DNA from: Flabesymbios commensalis
Lineage: Eukaryota; Annelida; Polychaeta; Terebellida; Flabelligeridae
Assembly: GCA_964017125.1 (NCBI GenBank)
Contig: OZ024903.1
Coordinates: 63,218,578-63,282,577 of the forward strand
Direction: 5' to 3'
DNA: 64,000 bases
Part shown: positions 22,812 to 37,800 of the stretch, piece by piece
Layout: each line of letters opens with the position of its first letter
Position numbering within the stretch: the stretch's first letter is position 1
Translations under genes and position numbers: made by a program
The notes under the pieces: generated by a model
What the model was told of the DNA's origin: nothing
The model's database searches: none
Seen by the model: only the letters and a program-made list of their open reading frames with translations

Positions 22812-25800
22812 CTGGCAAAAAAAGAGGATAACATTCACTAATTAAAAAATTAGTTTATTGTTTTGATTCTATAACTTGCAGTTAAAGCAAATAAATTACT
22901 TCAAAAGACTTCAAAATATGGAAAAGAGTAGAATTCTAACAGCCAATAACAAAAGTAAGGTTATTGTTAATGCTTAAATCTTGTGTTGGAGTTTCGCAGC
23001 ATCATAAATAGATTCACACAACATTTAAACCAGCAACACTGACACACAGTAGACATGTACTCAAAAGCAAAAGACAAAGTTGGTGATGTCCCATAATTAT
23101 GCCAATACATGTATAACTTTAATCCTAAAGTTCTTTTCACCCACTTCAAGTTGTGTCTTGGCTACAAAGAAACACAACTTAGTCGGTGAAAATTACCCAG
23201 ATTTGGTTAATTTGTAACCAAACATTTGCAATTCTTGACGTTTTTCATTTCAAAAAACATAGATTTGATCAGCTAATAAAACAAATTAACAAGAGCACAC
23301 TCACCAATAGCCCATCGCCATTATTTAACATGAAGTTATTATTGCGGCCACAAGGTCAAATTATTGATGTAAAATGCAAAAAAATCGCACTAAATCGGCC
23401 ATTTTGATTTTTTTTCAGCCATTAATAAAGTTGTTCGAGAACTGAACATTAGTAACATGCATAACAAATTTGGGAATAATACATGAAAAACTTTTCATGT
23501 TATTGCCCCCACAAGGTCAAATTATTTGAGTAAAATGTGAAAAATCACAATAAATCGCCTTTTTGATTTTTTTTCAGCCATTATTGAACTTGCCAGAAAA
23601 CTACTTATTAGTAACATGCATAACAAATTATAAAAGGATACATCAAAAACTTTTCAAGTTATCGCGCCGACAAGGTCAAACTATTGACGTAAAATCACAA
23701 TAAAGCGGCCATTTTAAATTTTTTTTCAGCTATTATTAAAATTATCAGAGAACTGCTAATTAGTAACATGCATAACAAATTTGAAGAGGATAAATAAAAA
23801 ACTTTTCAAGTTATCGCGCTCACAAGGTCAAATTATTGACGTAAAATGTGGAAATTGCAATAAATCTGCCATTTTGAATTTATCAGCAGCCATTATTGAA
23901 CTTGTGCGAGAACTGGTCATTAGTAACATGCATAACAAATTTGGGAAGGATACATGAAAAACTTTTCCAGTTATCACGCCTACAACTAAATGTTAAGGCC
24001 GACAACGCCAAACTTCAATTGCAATAGCCCACCTTTTTTAATTAAAAGGCGGGCTAAATTTGACTGTAGTCGTGATTAACGCTTTAACCCTTTCACCACT
24101 GAAGCCCGTTTTTATGTGCTGAATGCTATGGCATTCAGCACATAAAAACGGGCTTCAGTGGTGAAAGGGTTAAAGGTTCATGTGATGCAGTTAGCTGGTA
24201 GTACATGTATATTTACCTGGTCTGAGCTGTATTAACGTGCAGTGCTGTTGAAGCCATGCCTTGACAGTCCGACACATATCCTTAATACTGGCTGTGCTCA
24301 CCATACTGTTATACGAGTCAAACAAAGACTGCATGATCAAGCTGAACTGTTCATGTGCTAAGGATTATAAATACCTTATATTTATTTAATCCATGATGTT
24401 TATTTATTCTGTATAATTCATACTAAGACAAACCACATACTTCTGTTAATCATGCTTTAACCTTTAGCTGTCTGTAGCTGTCTTTACATTCTTTATCAGC
24501 AATTCAATTGAATATTTCTGTGAGAAACCATGTATTAGGCCTAGATATCTAAATTAACATATTTTTATCTCGCATCAAATAAACATACCCCGAGTAATTT
24601 TGATCCAGCCAAACTTTAAAGAGGGTTAAAATTATAATTGTATGTCACTTCGACAGTTTTTCCACAATACCTGAATCACGAAAAAAGAATCTATGGAAAT
24701 AGTCTCACATTGCTGCATTTCCAGGCATGAAAACATGATTAATGTTAAAATTAGTAAAGACAATATCACAATTGAAGGTTGAAAATCAAAAGATACAATC
24801 CAAAATTTCCAATTTTCTAAAGTTCTGGTTCTGATGTAATTATCAAACATCTGTTTCATGCGATCAACCCTTTGTCTGGTAACAGGTACACCATCAGCAG
24901 GGAGCTGAGATTGACAGGAACTGAAAACAAAATACTCTAATTCAAATAATTCATAATAATGCATATTGCTAATCTTTCACTAGAAGCAATCACAATTTAA
25001 AGTTAAAAATACATGTCTATGTATAATAAAGTTTTCAATTTGGAATGTGGTGAGCTCACAATACAATAAAAAAAACCTCACCAGCCAAGGATTGACACTT
25101 GTTATTCACTTAATGATACTGGACAAGTCTGTTTTACAATTGACACTTATTATTCTCATGGGAATACTTAAATTATTTTTGCATAGTATTTGCAAAGAAA
25201 CAAAATCAGTAACTAAAATGAACAAAGCACTCAAATATAGCATGATTCAATTCATCCAAGGTAGGAACATGAGACCCATTGAGCTGGAGGTATTGTGACA
25301 TTTAAAGCAGGTAATTGTTCTCAACCCCTACTCTGCTGATCTCGACTATTGTCATTTTAAATCTGTTTTATTTGTCGATCAAATCACTGATATTGGGAAC
25401 AAAATAATTGTTTAAACATCAGGATTTGCAAAGAATATATCTCAAATTAATTTTTATCCACTTGAAGTTGTGGGTTGCGTTAGCGACACACAACTTCAAG
25501 TGGGTGAAAATTTAAATAAATTACCTTAGCAGGATAAGGGTTAACCCTTTATCGGCAATACTGAAAGCATGCATGTGTAAATATAATTATAATGTCTGCT
25601 CGCTCCTTCAGAAACATATAATTCATTTAAATATACCACTACTTAATTTCTAAATATAGCTTTGTGAATGTGTGTATACGTATGTGTGTATTTATTTGTT
25701 TTAAAGTGTTGTTATATAGATATGATAGTAAATCTAAAGAATTGTTCTTAAATTTGTAGGTGCCAGTTTTCACCTCACAACCGTATACCTCATTTTTAAA

Positions 25801-28800
25801 TGCATGTATACACCCCACTCTTGGCTTCTGTTGAAACTAGTCAGCCACATTACATGTTTGTTTTCATTATGTCCTGTTCCATCCTCTCTCAAGTTAATTT
25901 AAATAGTTATTGATAGCCATTATTCATTGCGGTTTTTATGCAACCATGAATAAATATATTCTAGAGCTTAGAAAAGCAAAACATTCCTTAATGTCATGCA
26001 ACAGAAAATATTTTTCTGGTGGTAGATCTTCTTCTGTATAACATTAACTTTTTTAATTTATTGAATAAAAATACTGAAAAAAATCTTCATCTGTATTTGC
26101 TTCATCTGTATAAAGTACCTGTGACAGATGTGAATGAGAGGACTTCCTGAAGAAGGCCAACAGTTGCTGCTGTGTTAGAAAAGAGGTACATAGATAGATA
26201 CTGAATTATGTACTGAGAAAACAGAAGGAGTTATTATTTCATATGATATCACTACCTTTTGTATTGAATGAGATCATAAACAGTATAACTGGGATATAAC
26301 AAAACCACATAAATTCATGCCCAAAAACAGAGAAGCACTGCTCTGCATTGTAAGTTTTGCTCATATGGCTTTAGTTTATATATCGTGGGGGGGAATAGGA
26401 GCACAAACCCTGAGGTTCTATGATCAACAAAGTTTTCAATGTTGGTACTAAAGACAAGTGTGGAATATGAGAACCAAACTATTTCAAAAGCTACTGTATC
26501 CACGCTTATTAACATGCATTCACTTATATTTGAAGATTCACTTAGTCGTCGAAAATAAATGCATGCACTTATATTCGAGCATAAAAATAAATTTAAAATT
26601 TCTTCAAAATTAAAAGTTCTTAAAAATCGTAATTATTTGTTTTATTTCAACCATAAATAAACTAAACTAACGTTAGTAATCACTGACTGTTACTCTGAAG
26701 TTAACTTGTTGGAGTGACTCCAGGCAAGTTAACACTACCTGAGCTGTCATATTATCACACCTCATATGTCCACCCTTTTCAGCTATCACACCCATGCACT
26801 ATTATTATATATCGCTTTGACGGCACATATCTATATCTATAATTTGAAGCAATTCTCTCCTAATATCTACCCGTTAATAAATAAAAATAATAATGTAGTT
26901 TGTGTTTATGATCACCATCATAAATTATTATAGACATCTAGTAGGGGTCTGAATACATATCAATATCTTTCTCACCTGCAGTATATATCTGAGCATAGAG
27001 CTACACAATGGTGTGTGTAGTAGATTTCAAATATAAGTGCATGCACGTAGTATTTGAATATAAGTGCATGCACTTATAAATGAACAAGAATATTTTTAGA
27101 GCCATGCCTAAAAGTCGTTTTTCACTTACAAGTGCATGCATGTTTATGCGCGGGGATATAGTATAACCTTAACGAAGGTTATTTGATCATCAAACAAGAA
27201 AACTTGAATGGAAAATGAGCATTGAATTAGCTGGATTACCATGTTTTTATTCAAATTCTACAAATGTAAGTAAGTTTCATCCACTTGAAGTTATGGGTCG
27301 CTGTAGCATAAAACAAGCGGGTTCAACTTTAAATTATGTTACTTATATATACATGTATATATATATCAAGTATAGCTATGAGAATAGAATAGAACATAGC
27401 TTTGAATAGACATCACCTGAAGTTTTTCCATGACAACTTATTAACATCAGATGGTGGGAAGTTTTATTAATGTTTGCACATTATTGTTGTTTTATTTCCA
27501 GATCCTATAATATTGCAAAGAAAACCGAAAGGAATTGGTCTGGACAAAATATAGCAGATAAATATTTCCCATTCAACATCTGATATTTTCATCCACAGAC
27601 TTTAATTTAAGAAATAACATAATTATATATGTTGTTCCGGTCTATTTTTTAATGGTAAATAGTCTGTTGTGTAGGAAAAAAATAAGGATGACATGTATTA
27701 TTTAATCTTTAACAATACAGCACTAGTTCTACAACGCACCTGATAGCACTATTGAGAGACTCTATTTCTTGTTTCAGTTGCTCAGATTCTTTCTGCATCT
27801 CTACTCGCTCCTGTTTGAGCTTATGACAGTATCCAGCAGCTGAAACGTAAAAAATATAAGATTTTTACTGGCTGCAATTGTTTCAAAGAGTATGGTAATA
27901 ACTATTTTCGTCAGGACAAATAAAAACAGACATGAATTCATGTTATCAATAACTTACATTTCTGAAGAATAGCAGCTTTGCTGATTTTGTTAGAAGGATT
28001 GCGCCGAAGAGCAGGGACTAGCTGCTGCAAGGTCTCAAATGCAGTCTGTGAAGTGAAAAGAAGGGGACAATTAGAGACTAAAATTTGCCACATAACAAGA
28101 TACAAACAAAAGTTTAAAAAATGACTTACAGATTCATCTTTAACAACATAAAAAGGTATCATTATTTGTCGACCCTTTTTTAAATCAGTCGGCAACAGAA
28201 TATATTGTAGGTTTTCAATAGGTGACAGTATTTTCAAATGGACAACTGTAATAACCTATGGCATATTAGTGCCAATATACCATCTCACAACTTAAGTTAA
28301 CTTGTTACCACATATCGCACCCATCTAAATAAGATATCACAAATGAAGACAGGTACAGGTAGCTTCATGTAGCAAAAACGATGAACAACAAACTACGGAA
28401 GCAACAAAGTGGGAATAAGAAATATATTTTGTTAGACAATTGGAAATTGTATAATCAATATGCTCAATATATTTTCAATAATTATTCTGTTTTCATGGCT
28501 TTTACAGCAATGTTATAACATACATTACCAGATAAATACAAGACCAACATTTTTCACCCACTTTAACGTGTGGGTCGCGGTAGCGAAATACAATTTCAAG
28601 TTGATGAAAATTTCATCTTGGAATGATACATGCAAAAAAGACATGTATTGTCAGCAATAGCAGGACTATGCACTTATGTCAAGTCATTAATATTTATAAT
28701 TATTTCACTATATGCCTAAGGGAATAAGATAAACAAACAAATAGAAAACAGCTCTCTTTATAATGTAGCTCTCTTCTTATATATTATATAAGTTGGGCAA

Positions 28801-31800
28801 ATTTTGTCAAGGCTTTTGTAACACAGGACAATTTATTTTACACCAATACTCCCCCTATTATGCTAAGTTTCAGAGACATAAGCAGAAGTGAAAAATGGCA
28901 GCCAGTTAGCTATTTTAACATTTTCATCTGCCAGTAAGCCATTCTGCATCATCTTTCTGTGAAATTTATTATGGGTTATCTTTGTGTGAGCCCTGATATT
29001 TGATATTACATTCACGGTCCAGAGATATGTAAACAATTTTCAGAATCAAAATGGCCACTAAACAGCCATTTTTAAAAAGTTTGCTTTGAAAGTAAACAGT
29101 GCTGAAAATCTGTACCACATTAAAAAAAGATATTTTCCTGAAAAGCTCTAAAGAAAGAATCTTATCAATTCAGTTCATTTTGTTGTTCATTATTTAAGGA
29201 AGATACATTTTTGGATTATTGCACCTTCTCTTAGAACAGATCTCTCAACGATTCACCCTAATTCTATACCTTCATATGACTTTGACTCAAAGTCTAAAGT
29301 GATGTTCCTGCTAATGGTGGTTAAAATATGTTAAATTAGGACTTCCCAAGACCTTAAGTTGGCGTTTTAAACTTATAATAAGTGCACATAAATAAATATG
29401 TCTATTTGTCTGCATGTCTGTCAATAAACTAAATTGTCAGTGAGCTCCACTGTCAACAAATACGACGATCACTGCTCATACAATACAAATTATATACAAT
29501 ACAAACCCCACAACAGCTTGAGGTTTACAGTCTATGTCATGTGAACAGTCAAACACAAACATGGGAAAATATATGATTTGCTGTTTTTAAATTACTGTTA
29601 CAGTACTTAGTTACTTTTTTTCCAACCAGCAAATGTTAAATGCTTAGCCTACTATGTGTACTATGAATAAGCTACCAAAATATTATCATATAATTTTTTT
29701 ATTGTAAGCCAGATATCTTTAACGATATTTTTTTTTTATAATTTTGTTTGACAAGAACATATAAGCTGCAACCTCCAATATATTTTCAGATTCACATTAT
29801 TTAATATATAACAGAATGAAATAGACAGTACACTAATCTCCCAGGGCATAGCATAAAAAACTCATTTGATGATAAAAATCTATGTAGTGAGTATATAAGA
29901 TAATAAGAACACATGAGTGACCACAGGTCACAAATAATGATTAATTATAATACACAATGATTAATTATAATACACAATTCATTTTATCTCTGTTGAAATA
30001 AAAACTTGCATAATAATATAATAAACCATACTCACATGCTCCTGAGAAATTAGAACCTTTATAAATGAAAATGTGCTAACGATTTAAAATAAAGAATGTA
30101 GGATTTGAATTGAATTGAAATAATATTGTTGTAATATAAAATTGATTAAATGTCCTTCATTACCTTTATGTTGCAGCGCCTCTTGTGTTCTGCGGTTATG
30201 TGAGATGCACGACGTTGTACCTGATATTGTTCAGGATCGTGTGGATTTCGTCCGCGGCTACCATACTAAAAACAAAAAACAAATGGCATTTCCCTATCTA
30301 CAGTGTAATATATACATTTATAAGCATCATTTTCATTTGACAAAAAAAATGTTAAGAATCAATTAGAGATGCACCAGTTAAGAGTCTATGTTAATCTTAC
30401 TGGCATGCAAAACAAGAGTTGATAAGAATGCCATATAATAAGATAAGGAGATAATCATGAAAAATAAAGCCAAACTTAAAAAATCTAAAAACTGTGCAGG
30501 GGTGTATATCAACCATGACAAACCACTAGAACAGAGAATTCAGGAAAGTAATTTCAGAACTATTATTAACGCTTTAGGCCCAAAAGGCTTAGAAATGAAA
30601 GGTCGAAATTTCGTGAAAATTCAAAACCAAGAACAGAGGGGACGTCCATAGGTCAGATGTGGGTTCTGGAATGTACGTGGTTGGAAGGCTGATTTAAATA
30701 GCGAAAACTCTCAGGTCAGATTCAATTGTATACAAGACTACATAAGTCCAGGAGCTCCCGCTCCGAATTAGAATTTGATTTAAGCAATTTTGTATAGGGT
30801 TATTAATGTAGTCCTAGTCTAGGTCAAAAATCAAGACGCAAGACAACTAGGTCTAAGAAGCCCAGTCTAAGAGTAAGATAAGAACTAGACGGTCTGTCAG
30901 AGATTGCAAACCTCCATTGAAATTAATGATCCTAATCAGTATCCCAGTAATGGTCTACCTATCTGGCATGGTTTACCCGATATCAGGCCAATCGAGTTAA
31001 CTAATAGCTGATTTACGGTCATTTTGAATTCGATATAAATTAGTTAAAAACTAAATTTTGTTTTATAGTAATGGACTAACATCTAACACAGTTTGCAAAA
31101 TATTGGGCATGTGAAAGTAAATAATGGCCGATAGAGGGCCATTTTGAATTTGATCAAGTCAAAATTTTCCAAGATGCATCCTCAGCTGAAATCTCACATT
31201 TCATTCTATAGTAATGGTCTAGCCATCTAGCACGGTTTACCAAATATCGCCCATGTGAAAGTGAATAATGGCCGATAGGAGGCCATTTTGAATTTGATCA
31301 AGTCAAAATTTTTCAAGATGCATCCTCTCCTGAAATCTCACATTTTGTTTTATAGTAATGGTCTAGCCATCTAGTACGGTTTACCAAATATCAGCCATGT
31401 GAAAATGAATAATGGCCGAAAAGGCGGCCATTTTAAATTTGATCAAGTCAATTTTTTTCAAGATGCATCCTCATCTGAAATCTCATATTTCGTTTTACAG
31501 TAATGGTCTAGCCATCTAGCACGGTTGACCAAATAACGGCCATGTGAAAGTGAATAATGGCCGATAAGCGGCCATTTTGAATTTTATCGAGTCTAATTTT
31601 TTCAAGATGCATCCTCTCCTGAAATCACACATTTTGTTTTATAGTAATGGTCCAGCCATCTAGCACGGTTTACAAAATAACGGCCATGTGAAAGTGAATA
31701 ATGGCCGATAAGCGGCCATTTTGAATTTTATCGAGTCAAATTTTTTCAAGATGCATCCTCTCCTGAAATCACACATTTCGTTTTATAGTAATGGTCTAGC

Positions 31801-34800
31801 CATCTAGCACGGTTTACCAAATAACGGCCATGTGAAAGTGAATAATGGCCGATAAGCGGCCATTTTGAATTTTATCGAGTCGAATTTTTTCAAGATGCAT
31901 CCTCTCCTGAAATCACACATTTTGTTTTATAGTAATGGTCTAGCCATCTAGCACGGTTTACCAAATAACGGACATGTGAAAGTGAATAATGGCCGATTGG
32001 CGGCCATTTTGAACTTTGACAAAATGATTTTTTTCAAAATACATCCTCTCCTGAAGCCTTACAATTTGTTTTATAGTAATGGTGTAGATATCTTGAGCGG
32101 TTTTCATGATATTCCACAATATCTGGCCTTTCGAGGTGAATAATGGCTGATAGGCGGCCATTTTGAATTTTATCAACTTCAAATTTTTCAGGATGCATCC
32201 TCTCCTGAAACCTTACAATTTATTTGATATTAATGGTGTAGCTATCTTGAGCGGTTTTCATGATATTCCGCAATATCAGGCCTGTCGAGGTGAATAATGG
32301 CCGACAGGCAGCCATTTTTAATTTTATCGACTTGAAATTTTTCAAGATGCATCCTCTCCTGAAACCTCACAATTTGTTTTATAGTAATGGTGTAGCCATC
32401 TTGAGCGGTTTTCATGATATTCCGCAAAATCTTTCAGTCGGATTTACCGATGTTATAAATTAGGTCAAAGTGCTGGGTCAACTTCAAGGTCAAGGTCCAA
32501 AAACCTGAAAAGGCACAACTAGGGACCTTAGAGAACATGTATGTGCAATATGACTGTCATCGGCCCAGTACTTTTCGAGATCTGCTCCGGAAACGAAGTG
32601 CGCGTCAAAACGTCTAAATAGGTCATAGTTCTGAACCAGAAGTAGGTCAAAGTTCAAATACCCCAAAAGGCACAACTAGACCCCCTAGGGGTGTTGTGTG
32701 TGAAATTTGAAGCCAATCGGACAAGTACTTTCAGAGATATGCTCCGGAAACGAATTGTTTACGGACGGCCCAACGGCCCAACGGCCCAACGGCCCAACGG
32801 CCCAACGCCGTCACATCATCATTTTCTCCTCTGCAACCTTGCGTATTGAATTCAGATTAAAAATATTTTAACCCGTCCATTAGCCACCTGGAAGTAACCC
32901 ACATACCAAAAATTGTTATCCTAGCTTATTTTCTCACAAAGTTATAGGCAAAAGAAGAGGCCAAAAAAAAACGGAGGTAGAATCCATAGCTCCCTTCGCT
33001 CACCTACGGTGACGGCGGGAGCTAAGCTCACCTACGGTGACGGCGGGAGCTAAAAACATAAAGAACTGAACATTATTGGTCTTGCGGAAAACGCATTTGA
33101 AACCAGAAACCATATTAGACATTCCAGGGTTCAAATGGTTTGCTAACAATCGAACAAATCTACACAGAAAGGCACGTGCGGGTTCGGGAGGTGTGGGGGT
33201 TTCGATCAGCAATGATATACTCACTAAAACCAAGGCCTCAATTTTGGATGATTCGCATGAAGGCATATTGTGGGTACAGCTACATGACACCTCGTCAGAT
33301 GAACAATACAACATTTGTGCATGCTATTTGCCACCGGAGGGGTCTTCCAGGAATGTCAGTGTACAGAACTTTTTTGACACCTTGCACTCCCAGGTCTACA
33401 TGTACCATAATAACGGAAACTTTTTTATCTGTGGTGACTTCAACTCTAGAAGTGGTGACAGAGCTGACTATGTGGAGGGAGTAGATCAAGTACCCAGTCG
33501 ACACGTTATTGACCACAAAACTAATGGCTACATGGTGATTTTCTTTGTGACTTATTGTATCCACAAGTTGTTTAATGATAAACGGCCGTAGCGCAGATGG
33601 TAAAAATGATTTTACATCATTTAATGCAAAGGGTCAATCGGTGGTTGATTATTGTATTGCTCCTCATGATAGTTTGAATGCATTCAGTGACTTTACTATT
33701 ACAAAACCACAAGCGTTATTTGAAGAGGCGGGGCTTGTAGGGTCATATGACCCTTCAAGAACTATTCCGAACCACGCTCTTTTATCATGGGAAATAGAAA
33801 TGCCTTTCTTGGCCAGGTGCACTGATGAACAAAAAAAATGTAATTTCAAGGAAGATACTATCCGTAAACATGATGTCTCTGACATTCCTGGTGACTTTAT
33901 GGGCTGTAACACTGTCACGCAACAAATAAATGAATGTATTACCAAATTGGAGCATACCAGAAGGGAACAAGAGGAGCTGGACGCTACATATCGAGATCTA
34001 TGTGAAATAATCCACGACGAGATGGATAATGAACTGCCCGTAAAAACCATAACCATCAGTGAGGGCCCATCTAGTAATAAAAAATGTAAAGTGAGAAAAC
34101 CGTGGTGGAATGATACGCTCACAGAATTGTTGAATAAGGCTTGTGAAGCTGAGAAAGACTGGCGATCAGCCGAGGGACGAGAGAAAAAAAGATTAATGTC
34201 AAATATGAAGACACGTAAGCAGTCTTTTGACAAAGCTACTCAGTCAAACAAAAGACGATACTGGCAGTCACAGCAAGAAGATTTACTAAAACTAAATGAA
34301 AAGCAACCTAAAGATTTCTGGAACTATATTGGCAAATTAGGTGTGGCACACGGTCGTTCTACTAAAATCCCTTTTGAATTAGTAAATCCGGATGGTCACG
34401 TGAGCAGAGAGCCAGAAGTGGTGATGGAATGATGGCGAAATAACTTCCAAGATTTATTAAATCCGGCATCAAGCTCCATTAGTACAGCAGCTGCTGCACA
34501 AACCCCGCAATTTCACCCCAGTCGCATTGGTACTGATGTGAATAATATCAACGTGCCCATTAGTAAAGACGAAATAATTGCAGCTATGAGGCGGACGAAA
34601 AACGGTAAAGCTACTGGTGGTGATAAAATTGCAATAGAAACTCTACGTAATGGAAATTGTGTTGACGCACTACACGCGTTATTTAATAACTGTTTTTCGT
34701 ATGGTCAAGTGCCAGACTCTTGGCAGTGTGGTATCATAAACCCCATCCCAAAGGGACAAGGTAAAGACCCGCGCGTACCCGGAAATTATAGAGGTATTAC

Positions 34801-37800
34801 TATAACCTCAGTAGTGTATAAACTGTACTGTTCGGTGCTCCTACACAGACTAGAAAGATGGGTGGATGTCAATGATCTGCTTGTGGATGAACAAAATGGT
34901 TTTAGGAGAGGCCGTAGTTGTGTTGACCATATTTCATCTTTAACATCTATCATAGAAACTCGTAAATTAAGGAAAAAATGGACCTATGCAGCTTTTATTG
35001 ACTATTCAAAAGCCTACGACAGAATCAATAGAAATATGTTGTTCATCAAATTATCTGCTTTAGGCCTAAAGGGTAATTTTTATGAAAGTATGAAGGATAT
35101 TTATAGTAATGTGAGATGTTCAGTTAAAGTTAACGGTGTGCTTAGCGACTCTTTTAATGTTTCTAGTGGTCTAAAACAAGGTTGTTCACTATCACCGATG
35201 TTGTTTAACCTATACTTAAATGTTCTGGCTGTCAAATTGAAAAGTCTAGGGTGTGGTATTGATATAGACGGTGAAGTTGTACCTATTATTCTTTATGCAG
35301 ACGATATAGTCCTACTTGCAGAAAATGAACAGGATTTACAACAATTACTAAATGTATTAAATGAGTGGTGTAAAGAGTGGGATATGGTGACTAATCTGGA
35401 GAAGAGTAATGTGGCACACTTCAGGAATTCATCTGTTCCCAGGACTAATTGCGAGTTCCACATAGGAAACCTGGATAATAATAAGGTGCAAGTAGTAGAC
35501 AGATACAGATATTTGGGGATTGTTTTAAATGAATTTTTAGATTTTTCAGTAACGGCCAGAGTGGTCGCTGATGCGGCACACCGTGCTTTAGGCCTTCTTA
35601 TCTCTAAAGATAAAATTCAAGGCAGTATGCCGTATAAGGTGTTTACAAAACTGTACAATGCGTTGGTCCAATCCATTATCGACTAAGGTGTGACCATATG
35701 GGGTTACAAGGAGTTTTCTAGTATCAATGCAGTCCAGAATAGAGCATGCCGGTATTTTTTAGGAGTTTGAAAATACACCCCCACAGCAGCTGTTCAAGGT
35801 GACATGGGGTGGTATGTTCCCTTGCACAGACAATTTTCAGGTGTCGCCTGTTTCTGGTGCAGGATGTACAATATGAATAATACTCGGTTGAACAAGCAGA
35901 TATTTACCTGGTCAAAAAATAAAAGTAGTTCAAAGTGTAAAAATGCTATATTTCACATACAACTTTTTTTTAAACAAATAAATATACAAGTGCCGGAGCC
36001 TAATAACGAGGTCAATCTTAATAAAAGAGTATTTCTTAGTGAAGTTGACATTAATCTTTTAGAGTATTGTACTAGTAAATGGAAAAATGAATTAAACCGA
36101 GTATCTGCTCACAGGGGCCCAGGTAATAATAAACTTAGAACGTACCGAAAATTCAAAGATTCTTTTGAAGTTGAACCTTATGTACTTATTTTAATGCCTA
36201 AATTTTACCGTAGTGCTTTAGCTCGTTTTCGAGCAGGTGTAGCCCTCATTAGGATAGACACAGGTCGTTTCGAACATGGCTATACTCCCGAAGACCAATG
36301 TATATGCCTATTGTGCCAAACAGATGTCGAGTCAGAAAAACATGTAATTTTAAGTTGCCCTGTGTATGAAGACCTGAGACGAGAGCTATTTATAAAGGGC
36401 CTTTTCCATTAACAGCGATTTTTATGAAATGTCTTTCGATGCAAAATTATGCTTTATTATGAGTATTAAAAATATAGTAAAATTCACCGCCAAGACCCTA
36501 AATTCTATCTTAAACCTCAGACGAAAAATTATTTTTAAATAAGAATACCCAGCGAACACAAGGCATTTGTGCAGTGTTGGGCCAACGTCGAAGACATTGG
36601 GCCTACGATGTACAGATGTTGTACGGATGTTTTGTGCTTGCTGGGTATAATCTGATTATCTGTCTCTCGGTACCAATAATGGTCACCAAAATAATTAGCG
36701 TGTTTTACCATAATGTACTGTATTCACCGAATAACGTACAATTATCATGATTATAGTATGCTCTTATCTGTTTTAACTAATTTATTTGTGTAAATTATGA
36801 TTGTAATACCTTGTATAGCTTGATATGTTTTAAATAATTTATTTGTGTAAATTATGTAAAAAATATTTTAAGTAATTATATGCAATGATGTGATATTTTA
36901 CCATTTTAGAAAAAATTGGAATGTTTGTAACATATCTCTCATAACTCAATTTGAGTGGCCAATGTTTTATCTGAAATTTTGATGTATTGTTTTATGTATA
37001 TAAAAATAAAATACTACTACCACTACTACTACTATAATATCAAACTAGAATACCTCTTCATTATCCAATCCAACTGATTCATTACTTGGATGCCTGGAAC
37101 GTGACTGAAGCAATAAACATAGTAATATATAAAAAAAAAGTCATTTGAAAGATTATTTCCCTACTAATCAATCACTTGACGACACAAATACACCCCATGA
37201 AGATACAAGCTATACTAGAAAAGAGTTAACAGTAAGCAAGGCCTGAGGCAAAGAACTGAAAAAATCAATTTAAAGTTAATGCAATCAGGTGTGTGTAAAA
37301 TGGACAGAAGTGGTTACTACTCTGCCCCTTGACTTTCGCCACATTTGTAGCACTCAGGCCTCTCAATGGCATGGTCGGTGGTTCAATCTGGGCTGGGCCG
37401 TTGCAACATTGTTACACTAAGTTAAGGCATAGGAGATTTATAGGAAATTTGTAGCGATTCAGAGGATAATTTAAATGACTTATAACAATAAAAAAGAGTA
37501 ATTTAATTTAGATGAGACGTTGTGGTAACTGCTGACGATTTAGGTCACAAAACTGAAGCATGAATTATATTGGCGGTCATTTTATTCAAAGGCACTCCAA
37601 GCCAGTACTTGTGAAAATTTAGTGTAGTATCTTATTTGAACATTAGCAGCATATAAACACTTTCAATTCTGAATTTCCCATTGATATCTTCATCCACTAC
37701 AAGCCATGACTTGCTGTCATAATTCTTGACTTATAATAGATGAAGATGACGTGAAATGGGTGACAAAGTAAAGGAAATAGTCAGATATTGTTGAAACAGT

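Larger units (their letters stand above)
30733..33060. mobile_element. Tandem-monomer element, copy 1 (inside the LINE)
   Basis: Starts caagactacataagtccagg, ends near gggagctaaaaacat. Short inverted termini AGCTCCCGCT and GGCGGGAGCT lie just inside. The core is about nine 144/154-bp monomers (31003-32450), then a unique part with 'ggtcaaggtccaa', a (ggcccaacgg)n run and 'cacctacggtg' repeated twice at the end. No coding frame. No target duplication longer than about 3 bp can be seen. Confidence 0.75.
30430..37035 (+). mobile_element. Non-LTR retrotransposon (LINE) split by a 2.3 kb element
   Basis: Lies antisense inside a Mondo intron. The 5' part (about 30430-30732) carries the end of an ORF1-like stretch and the start of an apurinic-type endonuclease; the rest (33060-37035) has the remaining endonuclease, reverse transcriptase, a Cys/His knuckle domain, a 3' UTR of about 600 bp and an (ACT)n tail. 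The 30733-33059 block is a separate element inserted in between. Trinucleotide tail and domain order suit the LINE I/CR1/L1-like groups; the clade is not decided. A CCCAGC-type MITE sits in the 3' UTR. Confidence 0.88.

Noticed and set aside
24088-24169. Perfect palindrome as a microRNA gene
   Set aside because: TTAA flanks and CCCTT/AAGGG ends mark it as a transposable element, and miRNA precursors normally have mismatches and no such ends. Kept as a finding only.
31123-32450. CRISPR-like array of regular repeats
   Set aside because: Monomers are contiguous with no unique spacers, and the region is an animal intron.
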